From NCBI GenBank assembly GCA_947177525.1, contig CAMWUW010000004.1, forward strand, positions 1 through 64,000: a stretch of DNA of 64,000 bases. The letters run 5' to 3'. Of this stretch, positions 18,852 to 28,500 are shown piece after piece (the first letter of the stretch is position 1; every line of letters starts with the position of its first letter). The position numbers and the translations under genes are program-made. Origin of the DNA: an uncultured Bacteroidales bacterium (GTDB taxonomy: Bacteria > Bacteroidota > Bacteroidia > Bacteroidales > UBA932). Under the pieces are notes generated by a model. That model worked only from the letters and a program-made list of their open reading frames with translations, made no database searches and had not been told where the DNA came from.

Positions 18852-19686
18852 GTCTCGCAAATATCGGATAGTGGTCCGAGATAAAGGAGCGGTCGGCATA
18901 TTTTTTTGTCACGGTCTGGTACTCAACGCACTCCGAAAAGCCTGAGCAATAGATGTAGTCTATCATATCGCTTGCTTTTCCCCAGTCATTGAATGTTCCG
19001 AGGTTGTCGGTTTTCGCTGCAATTTTCCTGGTGCTCTGCATCATGGAGTCAAGGTCAGCGAGAGCCGGATTGTCCGGCGTGATGTTGAAATCACCTGTAA
19101 GGACCATCGGATAGCCTTGCGGATTTATGGAAGCAATACGGTCTACAATCAGCTTAAGTCCGTTTTTCTGGGCCAAAGGCCCTACATGGTCAAGATGAGT
19201 GTTGACATAATAGAATTTCCGGCCTGTTTTTTTGCATTTCATCAGTGCCCACGTCGCTGTACGTATGCATGCGGCATCCCATCCCATTGAAGGTTTCTCA
19301 GGAGTCTCCGAAAGCCAGAAAGTGCCCCATTTAATCATCTTGACAGTCTTCTTGTTCCAGAAGATGGCCATGTGCTCACCTTTCTTCTTTCCGTCTTCCC
19401 GGCCTACTCCTGCACAGTCATAGTCGCGGCAATTTTCCTTGATGAAAAGCACCTGATAATCAAAAGCCTCCTGTACTCCGAAAACATCCGGTTTCTGGTC
19501 ATCTATCATAAACGCAGTGGCAGGATACCTGTACATCCACGAATTTGTGCCGTCTTTTCCGGCTCCCATCCTTATGTTATAAGACATGACCTTAAGTTCT
19601 GCCGGTCCGTCATTCTTCTTTCCGGCATGTGAAATCTGCGGCATAACCGTAATCAATGCCATCAGCAGAAGTGTAAAGCGTTTCAT
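18841..19686 (-). CDS. Secreted endonuclease/exonuclease/phosphatase family hydrolase
   Basis: A 281-aa metal-dependent phosphodiesterase-fold protein with a signal peptide ending near QISHA. All family motifs are present: VMSYNIRMG, GVQEAF, YVNTHLDHVG, LTGDFNITPDNPA and the C-terminal SDHYPIF with the catalytic His. The family covers DNases, phosphatases and sphingomyelinase-like enzymes; the substrate is not decided here. A secreted member in a gut Bacteroidales is commonly annotated simply as EEP family. Its 3' end overlaps dnaE by 11 bases. Confidence 0.9.
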   Translation of the reverse strand: MKRFTLLLMALITVMPQISHAGKKNDGPAELKVMSYNIRMGAGKDGTNSWMYRYPATAFMIDDQKPDVFGVQEAFDYQVLFIKENCRDYDCAGVGREDGKKKGEHMAIFWNKKTVKMIKWGTFWLSETPEKPSMGWDAACIRTATWALMKCKKTGRKFYYVNTHLDHVGPLAQKNGLKLIVDRIASINPQGYPMVLTGDFNITPDNPALADLDSMMQSTRKIAAKTDNLGTFNDWGKASDMIDYIYCSGFSECVEYQTVTKKYADRSFISDHYPIFARLIF

Positions 19687-19710
19687 TATTCTTGGATTTG
19701 GTTATCAATG

Positions 19711-19741
19711 CAAAAATACTGTTTTTTACATTCCGGCACAA
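19711..19741 (-). promoter_or_regulatory. Promoter for the EEP hydrolase gene
   Basis: On the minus strand, TTG (19739-19741), a 20-base spacer, then TATTTTTG (19711-19718). The start codon follows 24 bases later. Confidence 0.65.
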
Positions 19742-19813
19742 GGAATCATTTGCAGATGATGAAAAACAAATGTCCAATGCGGAGTAGCACGATGATTGCT
19801 ATCAGAAGAACTG

Positions 19814-19846
19814 TTGATTTTCATCTTTTATAACTCATTATTTTTG
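19814..19846 (+). promoter_or_regulatory. Possible promoter for rubredoxin
   Basis: TTG (19814-19816), a 22-base spacer and TATTTTTG (19839-19846). The ATG is only five bases beyond the -7 element, so if this is used the message would be almost leaderless. Confidence 0.4.
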
Positions 19847-19851
19847 AAATT

Positions 19852-20016
19852 ATGAAAAAGTATATTTGTTTGGTATGCGGATATGTATATGATCCGGCAA
19901 CAGGAGACCCAGACAGCGGCATCGCTCCCGGGACAGCATTTGAAGACATTCCTTCAGACTGGGTATGTCCGCTCTGCGGAGTAGGAAAAGAAGACTTCGA
20001 GGAAGTCAAGGAATAG
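19852..20016 (+). CDS. Rubredoxin
   Basis: A 54-aa iron-binding electron carrier missing from the ORF track because it is short. It reads [19 protein letters not shown] at the start and [15 protein letters not shown] near the end. Both CxxCG loops that hold the single iron are intact, as are the aromatic Tyr residues and the DWVCP turn. Length and spacing are canonical. Rubredoxins usually serve peroxide or superoxide reduction in anaerobes; no such partner gene is adjacent. It converges on the glycan operon and shares a bidirectional terminator with it. Confidence 0.96.
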   Translation: MKKYICLVCGYVYDPATGDPDSGIAPGTAFEDIPSDWVCPLCGVGKEDFEEVKE

Positions 20017-20020
20017 AAAA

Positions 20021-20060
20021 AGGAGGGCGGCTGAAATTTCAGTCGCCCTCCTCATTTTAT
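20021..20060. terminator. Bidirectional terminator, rubredoxin and glycan operon
   Basis: GGAGGGCG...CGCCCTCC with an inner CTGAAATTTCAG stem. It ends in TCATTTTATT on the plus strand and CTTTTTC on the minus strand, between the convergent stops at 20016 and 20103. Confidence 0.8.
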
Positions 20061-20102
20061 TATATTGTCCTGACTACGGTCCAGAAACCGTTGCCGGAAA
20101 TG

Positions 20103-21548
20103 CTACTCAACATTGATTTCAGCAACTTCTGCCCACTGGATACCATCAGTGTCCTGAGTAGAGCCACCCTGATTGTTATTTCCAATGCCTGTGTGGCCAT
20201 AAAGATGGTTACCGTTGCTTGTAGCATCCTTTGCCACATTGCCTGAGCCTTCATTCAACTTCCAGTATGCAATAAGACCGGACGAAGCTGCATCAACTGA
20301 ATAGAAATGTCCGGCTGCCTTCAGGTCAGACTCTGTAAGAGCCTTGTTCCAGATACGCACCTCTGACATATTGCCTTTCAGGCAACGGCGGTTGTCGCAT
20401 GAGAAGCCGAGGTAGAAATTCCTCTTAGAACTCCAATTGGACTCTGACACCCAATCTCCTGTCTGGAGAGTTACTGAGGTGATGCCGTTATTGACTTCCG
20501 TCTCACCTTTTTTCTCTCCGTTTACATACAGGGCAACTTTTCCATTGTCAAAAGTAGTCGCAATATGATACCATTTGTCAGTACTGATGCTTGCTACATT
20601 GTTCAATTTAAACTCACCATTACTATTATTATGAACTACCTCAACATCTCCCTGGCTGCTGCCTGATGTTCCTATTATTCGGATAAGGAATGTGCCTTCG
20701 ATTCCGATCAGAGTGTTGATATTCTGGTCTGCATTGCCACCCTTATAGAAAGTCTCGGCATTCACAAGCATCTCGGCGGTAAATGCGGTCAAATTGTTGA
20801 ACGGAGCTGGAGTAGGCCAATTTGAATAGAGACATGCACCGTCGAAATTCACGACATTCATCATGTCTGAAGGCTCCGGCTCACTGCCGGCTTTCTGGGT
20901 AACGGTGATGACGATATCATTTACACCTTCTGCTGAAAGAGTCACGGTTGCAGTTCTCTCTGCACCGGTATTGGCTGGTGCGATAATTCCAAGGACTGGA
21001 GCAGATACCTTTGCCAGCTCAGCTGTAAGCCAGTCAGCTCCGGCACTCTTCTTCAATGTTACGTCACCAGAAGTCAAAGAGGTATTGAATTCCACCATTG
21101 CGTTACCGCCGGCTGCCTCGAAATTCAGGTTCTTCTGGCTTGGATCCTTGAGCTCAAACTCCACTGAAGGTCCAGGCTCAACAGCATCACCTGCACCAAT
21201 TGTTATTGTAAAAGCAGCAGTCGCCTCACCTGTCTTGAAGGTAAAGGCAGCACTCTGCTCTTCTGTTGTCTCGTTTGCAGCAACTGTAAATTTAACAACT
21301 GACCCACCATTTCCGGATTTTGCAGACGGTGTAATCCAGCTGTATTCCTTGTCAGAAGACAAAGTCCACTTTCCGGAACTTGTCACAGTCACGTCAACAT
21401 CACCGCCTTCCTTTCCGAAGGACTTGCTCTGAGGATTGACTGAAATTTCATCTTTAACCCCTTCACCCGGCTTATTCTCGTCAAGAGGCTTGTCATTGCA
21501 GCCGACAAACGCAAAAAGCGCAGCGGCCAAAAATAAAATCTTCTTCAT
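20103..21548 (-). CDS. BACON and LamG domain surface lipoprotein
   Basis: A 481-aa lipoprotein (lipobox FVGC near residue 17) and the last gene of the glycan operon. Two BACON-type Ig-like repeats follow (about 35-115, with SSGKWTLSSDKEYSWI, and about 130-220, ending IVITVTQKAG). A C-terminal LamG-type concanavalin-like domain (about 230-425) contains WYHIATTFDNGKVALYVNGE, and the tail has EVRIWNKALTESDLKAA. Such proteins in Sus-like loci bind glycans at the cell surface. It shares its C-terminal architecture with the DUF1735 protein next to it. It has no catalytic motif. Confidence 0.85.
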   Translation of the reverse strand: MKKILFLAAALFAFVGCNDKPLDENKPGEGVKDEISVNPQSKSFGKEGGDVDVTVTSSGKWTLSSDKEYSWITPSAKSGNGGSVVKFTVAANETTEEQSAAFTFKTGEATAAFTITIGAGDAVEPGPSVEFELKDPSQKNLNFEAAGGNAMVEFNTSLTSGDVTLKKSAGADWLTAELAKVSAPVLGIIAPANTGAERTATVTLSAEGVNDIVITVTQKAGSEPEPSDMMNVVNFDGACLYSNWPTPAPFNNLTAFTAEMLVNAETFYKGGNADQNINTLIGIEGTFLIRIIGTSGSSQGDVEVVHNNSNGEFKLNNVASISTDKWYHIATTFDNGKVALYVNGEKKGETEVNNGITSVTLQTGDWVSESNWSSKRNFYLGFSCDNRRCLKGNMSEVRIWNKALTESDLKAAGHFYSVDAASSGLIAYWKLNEGSGNVAKDATSNGNHLYGHTGIGNNNQGGSTQDTDGIQWAEVAEINVE

Positions 21549-21645
21549 AATATAATGTTATTAAAAATGTAGCTTCTATATCTGCTCCTGCAATACACGA
21601 TTCCCCATGTACTGCAGGAGCAGATTCTAAAAAAATCCCGTAATC

Positions 21646-22773
21646 CTAAAGACCTCCGCCAATGGCTACAGGAGTATTCAGATCCCTGAAAGAGATGCCT
21701 GAAACCTCAGCCGCAGCTATACCGCCGGTAGCATTTTCTACAGCACCGTTCAATTTGTAGTATGCAACCAGACCATCGCTCTTAGGGTCAACTGAAAGCA
21801 TATTCTCCTTGATCTGGCTTGCTGAACGCACAACATTCCAAACCCTGACCTCACTCATAAGGCCATAGAAAGGACGCGTACCCCACATGAACCTCGGCAC
21901 CATTCCGATAGAGAATCCGAAGTCAGCACCGCCTGCAGTCAGGTCAGATGACATTGTGAAGCTACCGTTTGCGATGACGTTCTCACCGTTCACATAAAGA
22001 TTGGCAGTACCGTCAGCAGCACATGTAAATGCGAGATGATACCATACACCTGTAGACAAAGGATTATCCGTCCAGGTAATCTCACTTCTACCCGCCACCT
22101 GCAGAATGTCTTTCGGAACTGTTCCGCCGCCGGCATCTCCGATACGCATGATCATGACACCTTCACATCCCATGACAGTATTGTTGTTTCCGAAACTTGA
22201 GATATTCACGACAGCCTCGTATGTGACATCCGTAAATACATCAAGAGGAGTAAGGCCCAGCTTTATGAAACTGTTGCTGAATACAGCCGCCTTCTGAATC
22301 TTGACAGGCTTCTTGACCTCATAATAAACGATGTCAGTACCGTCAATCACAGGGACATCCCCGGTATTGAGACGCACCGGAAGAAGATAGACTTCTCCCT
22401 CGACAAGATTCTGAAGTTCATTAAGCTGCAGCTCAACGGCATTGGAATATACGTCACCTGCCTTGATTACAGAAGCGTCATCCACGAGCACTGCATTGTC
22501 AAGAACCTTGTAACCTTTGCCGTATTTCTCATTATACGCATTGACAACTTCCTCACCCTCAATAGAAAAAGTTACATTCACATCAGATTCGGCAGCAGAC
22601 GTAAGACGTGACTTAAGTTCTATAGAGTAAGTGGCCTCTTTATCTATCTCTATAATGTTTTCAACACTTTCAAAATAAAGCTTAGACACAAGAAGCTTAG
22701 CCTCCCGGTCGCATCCTGCAAACACAAGCGCACCCAGGCCAAGGCTTATTATTGATTTTGATATTTTATTCAT
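21646..22773 (-). CDS. DUF1735 and LamG domain lipoprotein
   Basis: A 375-aa lipoprotein with lipobox VFAGC. The N-terminal DUF1735 domain (about 30-150, with YSIELKSRLTSAAESDV and EVYLLPVRLNTGDVPVI) is typical of accessory proteins in GH18-containing Sus loci. A LamG-like domain (about 165-345) shows VWYHLAFTCAADGTANLYVNG and LMSEVRVWNVVRSASQI. The probable role is surface glycan binding beside SusD. It lies 14 bases after the GH18 gene and about 100 bases before the BACON protein. Confidence 0.88.
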   Translation of the reverse strand: MNKISKSIISLGLGALVFAGCDREAKLLVSKLYFESVENIIEIDKEATYSIELKSRLTSAAESDVNVTFSIEGEEVVNAYNEKYGKGYKVLDNAVLVDDASVIKAGDVYSNAVELQLNELQNLVEGEVYLLPVRLNTGDVPVIDGTDIVYYEVKKPVKIQKAAVFSNSFIKLGLTPLDVFTDVTYEAVVNISSFGNNNTVMGCEGVMIMRIGDAGGGTVPKDILQVAGRSEITWTDNPLSTGVWYHLAFTCAADGTANLYVNGENVIANGSFTMSSDLTAGGADFGFSIGMVPRFMWGTRPFYGLMSEVRVWNVVRSASQIKENMLSVDPKSDGLVAYYKLNGAVENATGGIAAAEVSGISFRDLNTPVAIGGGL

Positions 22774-22787
22774 AATACGATTCTATT

Positions 22788-23921
22788 TTACTGTTCAGGA
22801 TTCTCTGCACCCTCCTGGGCAGCTTTCCACTCATAAAATACCCTGAGGTTCTCCTGAATGCCCTTGCGCATCCACTTGTAGTCAGGGGTGTTGTCATAAT
22901 CCTTCGTGAAGCGGTATGCTCCGAATCCGCCCTTGTAGCCTGTTTTCGGCATATAACGCGCATGTCCAAGGATGGCTCCTCCGCTCACGGCATACTGCTC
23001 GAAGTTCTCGCAGAGAATGAACTTCTCAGGAGTATTGCTGGTGATCTGCCTTGTGTAGCCGTAAGACTGCTCAATGAAATAGTCAACGTACTCAGGGCAC
23101 TGGCTCTGGAAAACACCCATGATACCGTCAATGCAGAGCAGCTTATGTCCCTTGCCTTCAGGATCGCTCATAGGGCCGATGTATTTCCCCATCTCTTTTA
23201 CAAGATGTACAATCAGATCATTCTGACGCGAATTGCCGGCCAGCGTCCTGTCGGAATCATTAAAGCCGGAACCCGGCTCCCAGTCGATGTCGAAACCGTC
23301 CCACTCACTTGTGAAAAGAGAATCGCAAAGAGCTTTTGCAAACCTTGAATGAGCTTCCTTAAGTTCCTCAAAATTATTCAAATCATGGGAATTAAAGCCC
23401 CAGAAGTCCCAGCGGGCAAGCTTCTTGGCCTCATCTATCTGGCTCTGAGTCCAGCCTTCTGCGGCAGCCTGCTCATAGATAGGTGTATAGACAGATTCAG
23501 GAGTCCTGCCTTTTCCAAGATGCGAAAGAAGGCTTACTTCGAGCAGCTTTATGCCCTTGACCTTCTGTACGAATTCCTTGTCCCTTTTCTGCTCAGGAGT
23601 GATTTCATATCTGCTCGGGGCACCGCTCCACATTGAGATGATGTCCATGCTGTCAGGAACGGCAGACAGGTATCCTTTTCTTGCAGTTCCCTGCGGAGCC
23701 CAGTCAGAGAACCATCCGAAAGATACAGGACGGCCATAGTTCCAGATTTCATCCTTGAACTCACGGAGGCTGGCATAATATGCCTCGCTCTCCTCATTGA
23801 ACATTGTATTGTATCCACCGATGTGGTCCACGTCAATCTTCTCTATGTCAGTACATGAGACAGACGACATTGCCAGACCCGCCAACGGAAGGGAATATAA
23901 TAGTTTCTTGAATATTTTCAT
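22788..23921 (-). CDS. GH18 family endoglycosidase-like lipoprotein
   Basis: A lipoprotein (signal ending near SSVSC) with a GH18 TIM barrel. The catalytic signature WDGFDIDWEPG (about residue 210) keeps the D-x-D-x-E pattern with the acid glutamate, so it should be active. The barrel's other strands are seen around SFGWFSDW, LLEVSLLSH and LCIDGIMG. In Bacteroidales Sus loci, such proteins are typically endo-beta-N-acetylglucosaminidases that cut N-glycans between the two core GlcNAc residues; that substrate is inference from context. The ORF track starts at 23933; I prefer the ATG at 23921 (MKIFKK), which gives a cleaner signal peptide. Confidence 0.87.
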   Translation of the reverse strand: MKIFKKLLYSLPLAGLAMSSVSCTDIEKIDVDHIGGYNTMFNEESEAYYASLREFKDEIWNYGRPVSFGWFSDWAPQGTARKGYLSAVPDSMDIISMWSGAPSRYEITPEQKRDKEFVQKVKGIKLLEVSLLSHLGKGRTPESVYTPIYEQAAAEGWTQSQIDEAKKLARWDFWGFNSHDLNNFEELKEAHSRFAKALCDSLFTSEWDGFDIDWEPGSGFNDSDRTLAGNSRQNDLIVHLVKEMGKYIGPMSDPEGKGHKLLCIDGIMGVFQSQCPEYVDYFIEQSYGYTRQITSNTPEKFILCENFEQYAVSGGAILGHARYMPKTGYKGGFGAYRFTKDYDNTPDYKWMRKGIQENLRVFYEWKAAQEGAENPEQ

Positions 23922-23943
23922 GTCAGTAATCAATTATCATTAA

Positions 23944-25575
23944 TTATTTGCAATCCCACCAGAGCTTTGTCGTAGGCTGGTCTGAACCGCCAAGCATCTT
24001 CAATGCCTCCTGGTAGTTTTCAGCGTCAGCCGCAGACTGTGAGAAGCTGTTCGGATAAACCATACGGCGGATACCCGCTTCCTTGGTGACGCCGACAGGG
24101 CTGTTGTTGACAGCCACAGGGTTAAGCTTAGGATATCCTGTCTTTCTCCACTCTGTCCAAGCCTCCATTCCGTTCGGATAAAGGGCAATCCACTTCTGGA
24201 TCATGATCTGCTCCAGCCTTGTCTCCTTAGTAGAAGCAAACTGCGTGGTTGTCTGTGTAGGAGCCGGTGCACTGTAGTTTACTGAACCGACTTTCACGGC
24301 AACCTCAACCGGTTTGTTGACATTATTCAGATATGCATTGACTTCTGAAGCTGACAAGCCGTTTTCTTCAAATGACATCTCTATACCCTTCCTGTACCAA
24401 TCCGATGCCTCTCCGAACTCAGACCACTCCAAAGCAGCCTCTGCCAAGAGGAAGAAGACCTCGGATGTACGCATCCAGTATGTCGGTGTATTTGTGTTGA
24501 AGTTAGGGATAGAACCTCCGGCAAATGTCTTTGCACCCGCTGCTGTTCCAGGAGGAACCGGTGCATATTTCTTGCCGTCATAACCGTCAACAGCCCACGC
24601 AGGTATTGCACCTGTCGTCTCAATAACCTGAGCCTCTGTAAAGTATTTAGCCATACGAGGATCCTTGTATCCGTTAAGATATGCATACATGGATGTGCTC
24701 ATGCGGCACTCGTCATAACTCCTTGCGCAGTGGTTGATATTGTTGACAAATACATATCCGGCACCATAGCTTACCTGTGCCTCGTCATCCTTAAGGCTCA
24801 TAAGCATTGAACCATTGTTTCCGTATGCTTTCAATGCCCATTCCTTAGCCATATCAGGAGCACAATATTTCAGGCGCATGGCAAGACGGAGCATAAGGGA
24901 ATTGGCATATTTGACCCATTTTGCGGCGCTTCCGGCATATACTATATCATAGTTGGCCATGATTGTCGCACCGGTCTCTGCCAAAGGAGTCAAAGTCTGA
25001 ATAGCACCATCAAGGTCTTCAAACATTGCCTGATACACTTCCTTCTCACTGTCAAAAGGAATGACAAGTGCCATTTCTCCGGCATGACTGTAAGGAATAG
25101 GTCCGAAAGATTCGAGTGTCTTATGCCATGCAGAAATCTTCAGAATCTGCGCAAGGGCGAAGACTTCATGCTGCCCGTTCTTCTCAGATTGTTCCTTCAC
25201 CTTTTTCCATGACGGGAGAATCTGTGTATATGACTCTTTGTAAGTCGAAGTACACCAATCATCCTGCAGGTAATATGTCAGCTGGTTCTGACCGCTGTAC
25301 CAGTTGTTGTCCTGTCCGAAATAACCTCCCCACCCGTCGACTGACAACATGTATGCAGTCTGGTAGGCATTGATATAGTCTGTCTGGTCCGCCTGTGTAC
25401 CGACCGGGAAGACACACCTTTCCATCAAGGTAATGGATGCGCCCAAGGCGATACCGTCCATTTTACCCTCTTCCTCTGTCATCTCATACGGATTCGTATT
25501 AATCCTCTCGTAATCGCATGAGGCCAACAGCACAAGCACGCTGACACCCGACAGTATTTTATATAAATTTTTCAT
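23944..25575 (-). CDS. SusD/RagB family glycan-binding lipoprotein
   Basis: The surface lipoprotein that caps the SusC channel. The signal ends in the lipobox LLASC. The helical TPR-rich core is seen in AQILKISAWHKTLESFGPIPYSHAGE and LMLRLAMRLKY, and the C-terminal half in YWMRTSEVFFLLAEAAL and MIQKWIALYPNGMEAWTEWRKTG, all standard for the SusD-like superfamily. The start is taken at MKNLYKIL (25575), eight bases past the SusC stop; an ATG two codons earlier would touch the stop. It forms the usual pair with the gene upstream. Confidence 0.93.
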   Translation of the reverse strand: MKNLYKILSGVSVLVLLASCDYERINTNPYEMTEEEGKMDGIALGASITLMERCVFPVGTQADQTDYINAYQTAYMLSVDGWGGYFGQDNNWYSGQNQLTYYLQDDWCTSTYKESYTQILPSWKKVKEQSEKNGQHEVFALAQILKISAWHKTLESFGPIPYSHAGEMALVIPFDSEKEVYQAMFEDLDGAIQTLTPLAETGATIMANYDIVYAGSAAKWVKYANSLMLRLAMRLKYCAPDMAKEWALKAYGNNGSMLMSLKDDEAQVSYGAGYVFVNNINHCARSYDECRMSTSMYAYLNGYKDPRMAKYFTEAQVIETTGAIPAWAVDGYDGKKYAPVPPGTAAGAKTFAGGSIPNFNTNTPTYWMRTSEVFFLLAEAALEWSEFGEASDWYRKGIEMSFEENGLSASEVNAYLNNVNKPVEVAVKVGSVNYSAPAPTQTTTQFASTKETRLEQIMIQKWIALYPNGMEAWTEWRKTGYPKLNPVAVNNSPVGVTKEAGIRRMVYPNSFSQSAADAENYQEALKMLGGSDQPTTKLWWDCK

Positions 25576-25582
25576 TGTCATA

Positions 25583-28500
25583 TTAGAATTTAAATTTGAG
25601 GCTGAAAGCATAACTTCTCACGCTTGGCTGCATGAAATAATCGTTGCCCTGCCCGTAAGTTCCTACGGACGGAGTAAGCTCCGGATCAAACGGCGCCTTG
25701 CAATAAATCATCCAAGGATTGTTGGCTATGAATGAAATGGTAAGATCCTTAAGCACATCATTGAACCACTTGTTCGGGAATGTATATCCGAGCGTAACCT
25801 CCTGAAGACGGATGTTCGTAGCGCTGTACAGATAGTATCCTGAAGTATGGTAGTCACCTGCGCCGACCTTCTTGAAATAGCCTTCTGCTTCAACAAGTCC
25901 CTGGTTCGGAAGCATATATCCTCCGTTTTCACGTGCCTCTGCAGAGGCTTTGGAAACGCCGAACCTGTCAAGAATAGCCTCAGTTGAAGATGTTACGACA
26001 CCTCCAAAGCGACCGTTGAGAAGGAAACTGAATGTCACACCTTTATAAGAAAGGGAGTTGTTCCATCCGAGGGTGAAATCAGGAGTTGTCTTGCCAAGAT
26101 ATACAGGATCGGTCTTTTCCATAGAGTAATTACCGTCCTTCACCTCAACATATCCCTGACTGTCTTTCTTGAGGAAAGTATCCGCATAGATGTCATTGAG
26201 GCTTCCGCCGACCTTAAGGATTGTGCGTCCGCCGTCTTTAAGAACTTCAGGAATATTGATAGGCTCAAGGCTCATATCAGTATGGTAGTCAGAGACCATT
26301 TCCTTGATTACGTTCACGTTGCGTGAGAACGTCATCATTGAGGAGATTCTCACCCCTTTGATGGTGTTGTTATATCCGAGGGATGCCTCCCAACCGCTGT
26401 TCGCCACATTTCCGGCCTGGAGATAAATCTGCTTGTATCCTGAATATTCAGGAAGTTCTCCAAGGAAAGTCTGGTTGAATGTATTTGAATGATAGTATGT
26501 CAACTGGGCGCTCAGGCTGTTCCACAGACGGAACTCAAGACCGAACTCGTATGACTTGGTCCTCTCCGGCCTGAAGTCCGTGAACGGGAAGATACCGTTT
26601 TCCTGAAGCAGACCGCCCTTGATAGGAGTTGTGACTGTTCCCGGGGTTAGACCGGAACGGGTAATAGGAGAGCCGACCTCAGCGTATGAGCCGCGTACCT
26701 TCAGGTAAGAGAACCATTTAGGCATCTCCACCATTTCAGATATAACAGCAGAAAGACCTACAGAAGGATAAGGAATACCTTTTTCGCCTGCGCTCGTACC
26801 AAACATGCGTGAGTTCCAGTCGTTACGTCCGGTAAGCGTCAGGAAGAGCATGTTTTTCCAGCCCAGCTCAAAGTTGGCGAAAATCGCGTTGTTACGGACT
26901 GCAGTATCTCCGCCTTTCTCGATGGAAGCAGCATTGGCTGCATCTATGTTGCTATAAGAGAATTTGTTCGGAACGAGTTTGAGAGGTCCGCGGTATCCCC
27001 TTGTCCTTGACCAGTAGTCAGAGAAACTGTATCCGATATTTGCAGCAAGATGGAAGTCTCCGAGCTGTTTGTTGATGTTGAGCATAACATCCGCATACTG
27101 CTGGCGGTCCTTGAAATTGCTGAACTCATAGAGTCCCTTGTCCGAACCTTCAGTAAAAATTGTATTAGTAGATGCATAATACTTTCTCTCCATCTCGATA
27201 TTGCTGTCATCCATACGGTAGCGTGCAGTGATGTTCAGCCAGTCAAGAATATTATAGGTAATACCTACATTGAACATGTAGCGGTCTTTCTTGCTTGGAT
27301 TGAGGTTACGGTATGCCATCCAGTATGGGTTGTCCGTACCGTATGTGGTATTCAGGATAGGCCAGTACTGAGTATAGAGATTACGGCTCTGGTTGTAACG
27401 CTCGAAAGACTTTACCGCATCCCAGCTTTCGCCTCTCGGGAAAAGGTAGGCAACCATGGTAGGGTTGTTATAGAGACCCTGTGAAACCATGTTCATATCC
27501 TTCTGATTCACGTATGATGCACCGAAATCAATCTGTACTTTGTCATTGAGAATCTTTGAAGTGTTGCGTACAGTTACATTCAGACGGTCATACGTATTGT
27601 TAGGAACGATGCCCTGTGAGTTTGCAGAAGAGATTGAGGCAAATGTCTGGTTGTACTTGTTACCCATTGTGAGGGTCAGGGAATTGATGAATGTCATGCC
27701 GGTCTCAAAGAAATCATTCTTCGGATCGTATGAAGTAGGGGTAGCAAGCTTGTTGCCCCAGCTCTCGAATTCACCTTTCCTGTTGCCGTATGTGTTCTGG
27801 AACTCAGGAGTCATATAAGGAGTGCTGAACTCCGAAGTAGAAGAGAATGAAAGGGAAACCTTTCCTTCCTGTCCTTTCTTGGTCGTGATGAGAATCACTC
27901 CGTTTGCCGCGCTACTACCATAAAGCGCTGCTGCAGAAGGACCGCTGAGCACGGAAATGCTCTCAATGTCCTCAGGGTTAAAGTCTGCAATGCCTTCTGT
28001 AGAAGCCCTTGATTCACCGAGCACATCATTACCCTGTCCGATTGTTGTATTCATGACAGGAATACCGTCGATCACATAAAGCACGCCGTTGTCTCCCTCA
28101 AGAGACTTCGCACCACGCATGATTACACGTGTGGCTCCGCCGACGCCGCTTCCGCTCTTGCTCATCTGGACACCGGCAATCTTACCGTTCAGTGAATTCA
28201 CGAAATTGACATCCTGAGCACGCAGCAGTTCATCAGATTTAACCTGCTGAACATTGTAGCTGAGGGCTTTTTCTGAACGCTTGATACCGAGGGCCGTGAC
28301 AACGACCTCATCAAGAAACTCCGTAGACTCACTCAGGACGGCATCTATTACAGCCTGTCCATTGTAAGTGATTTCTTGTTCGTCATAACCAAGAAGAGAT
28401 ATGACAATAACATCACCAGGCTTTACACCTGAAATGGTGTAGCTTCCGTCAATGCCTGTTGTTACACCACCGGCACCGCCTTTGATCATGACAGCGGCAC

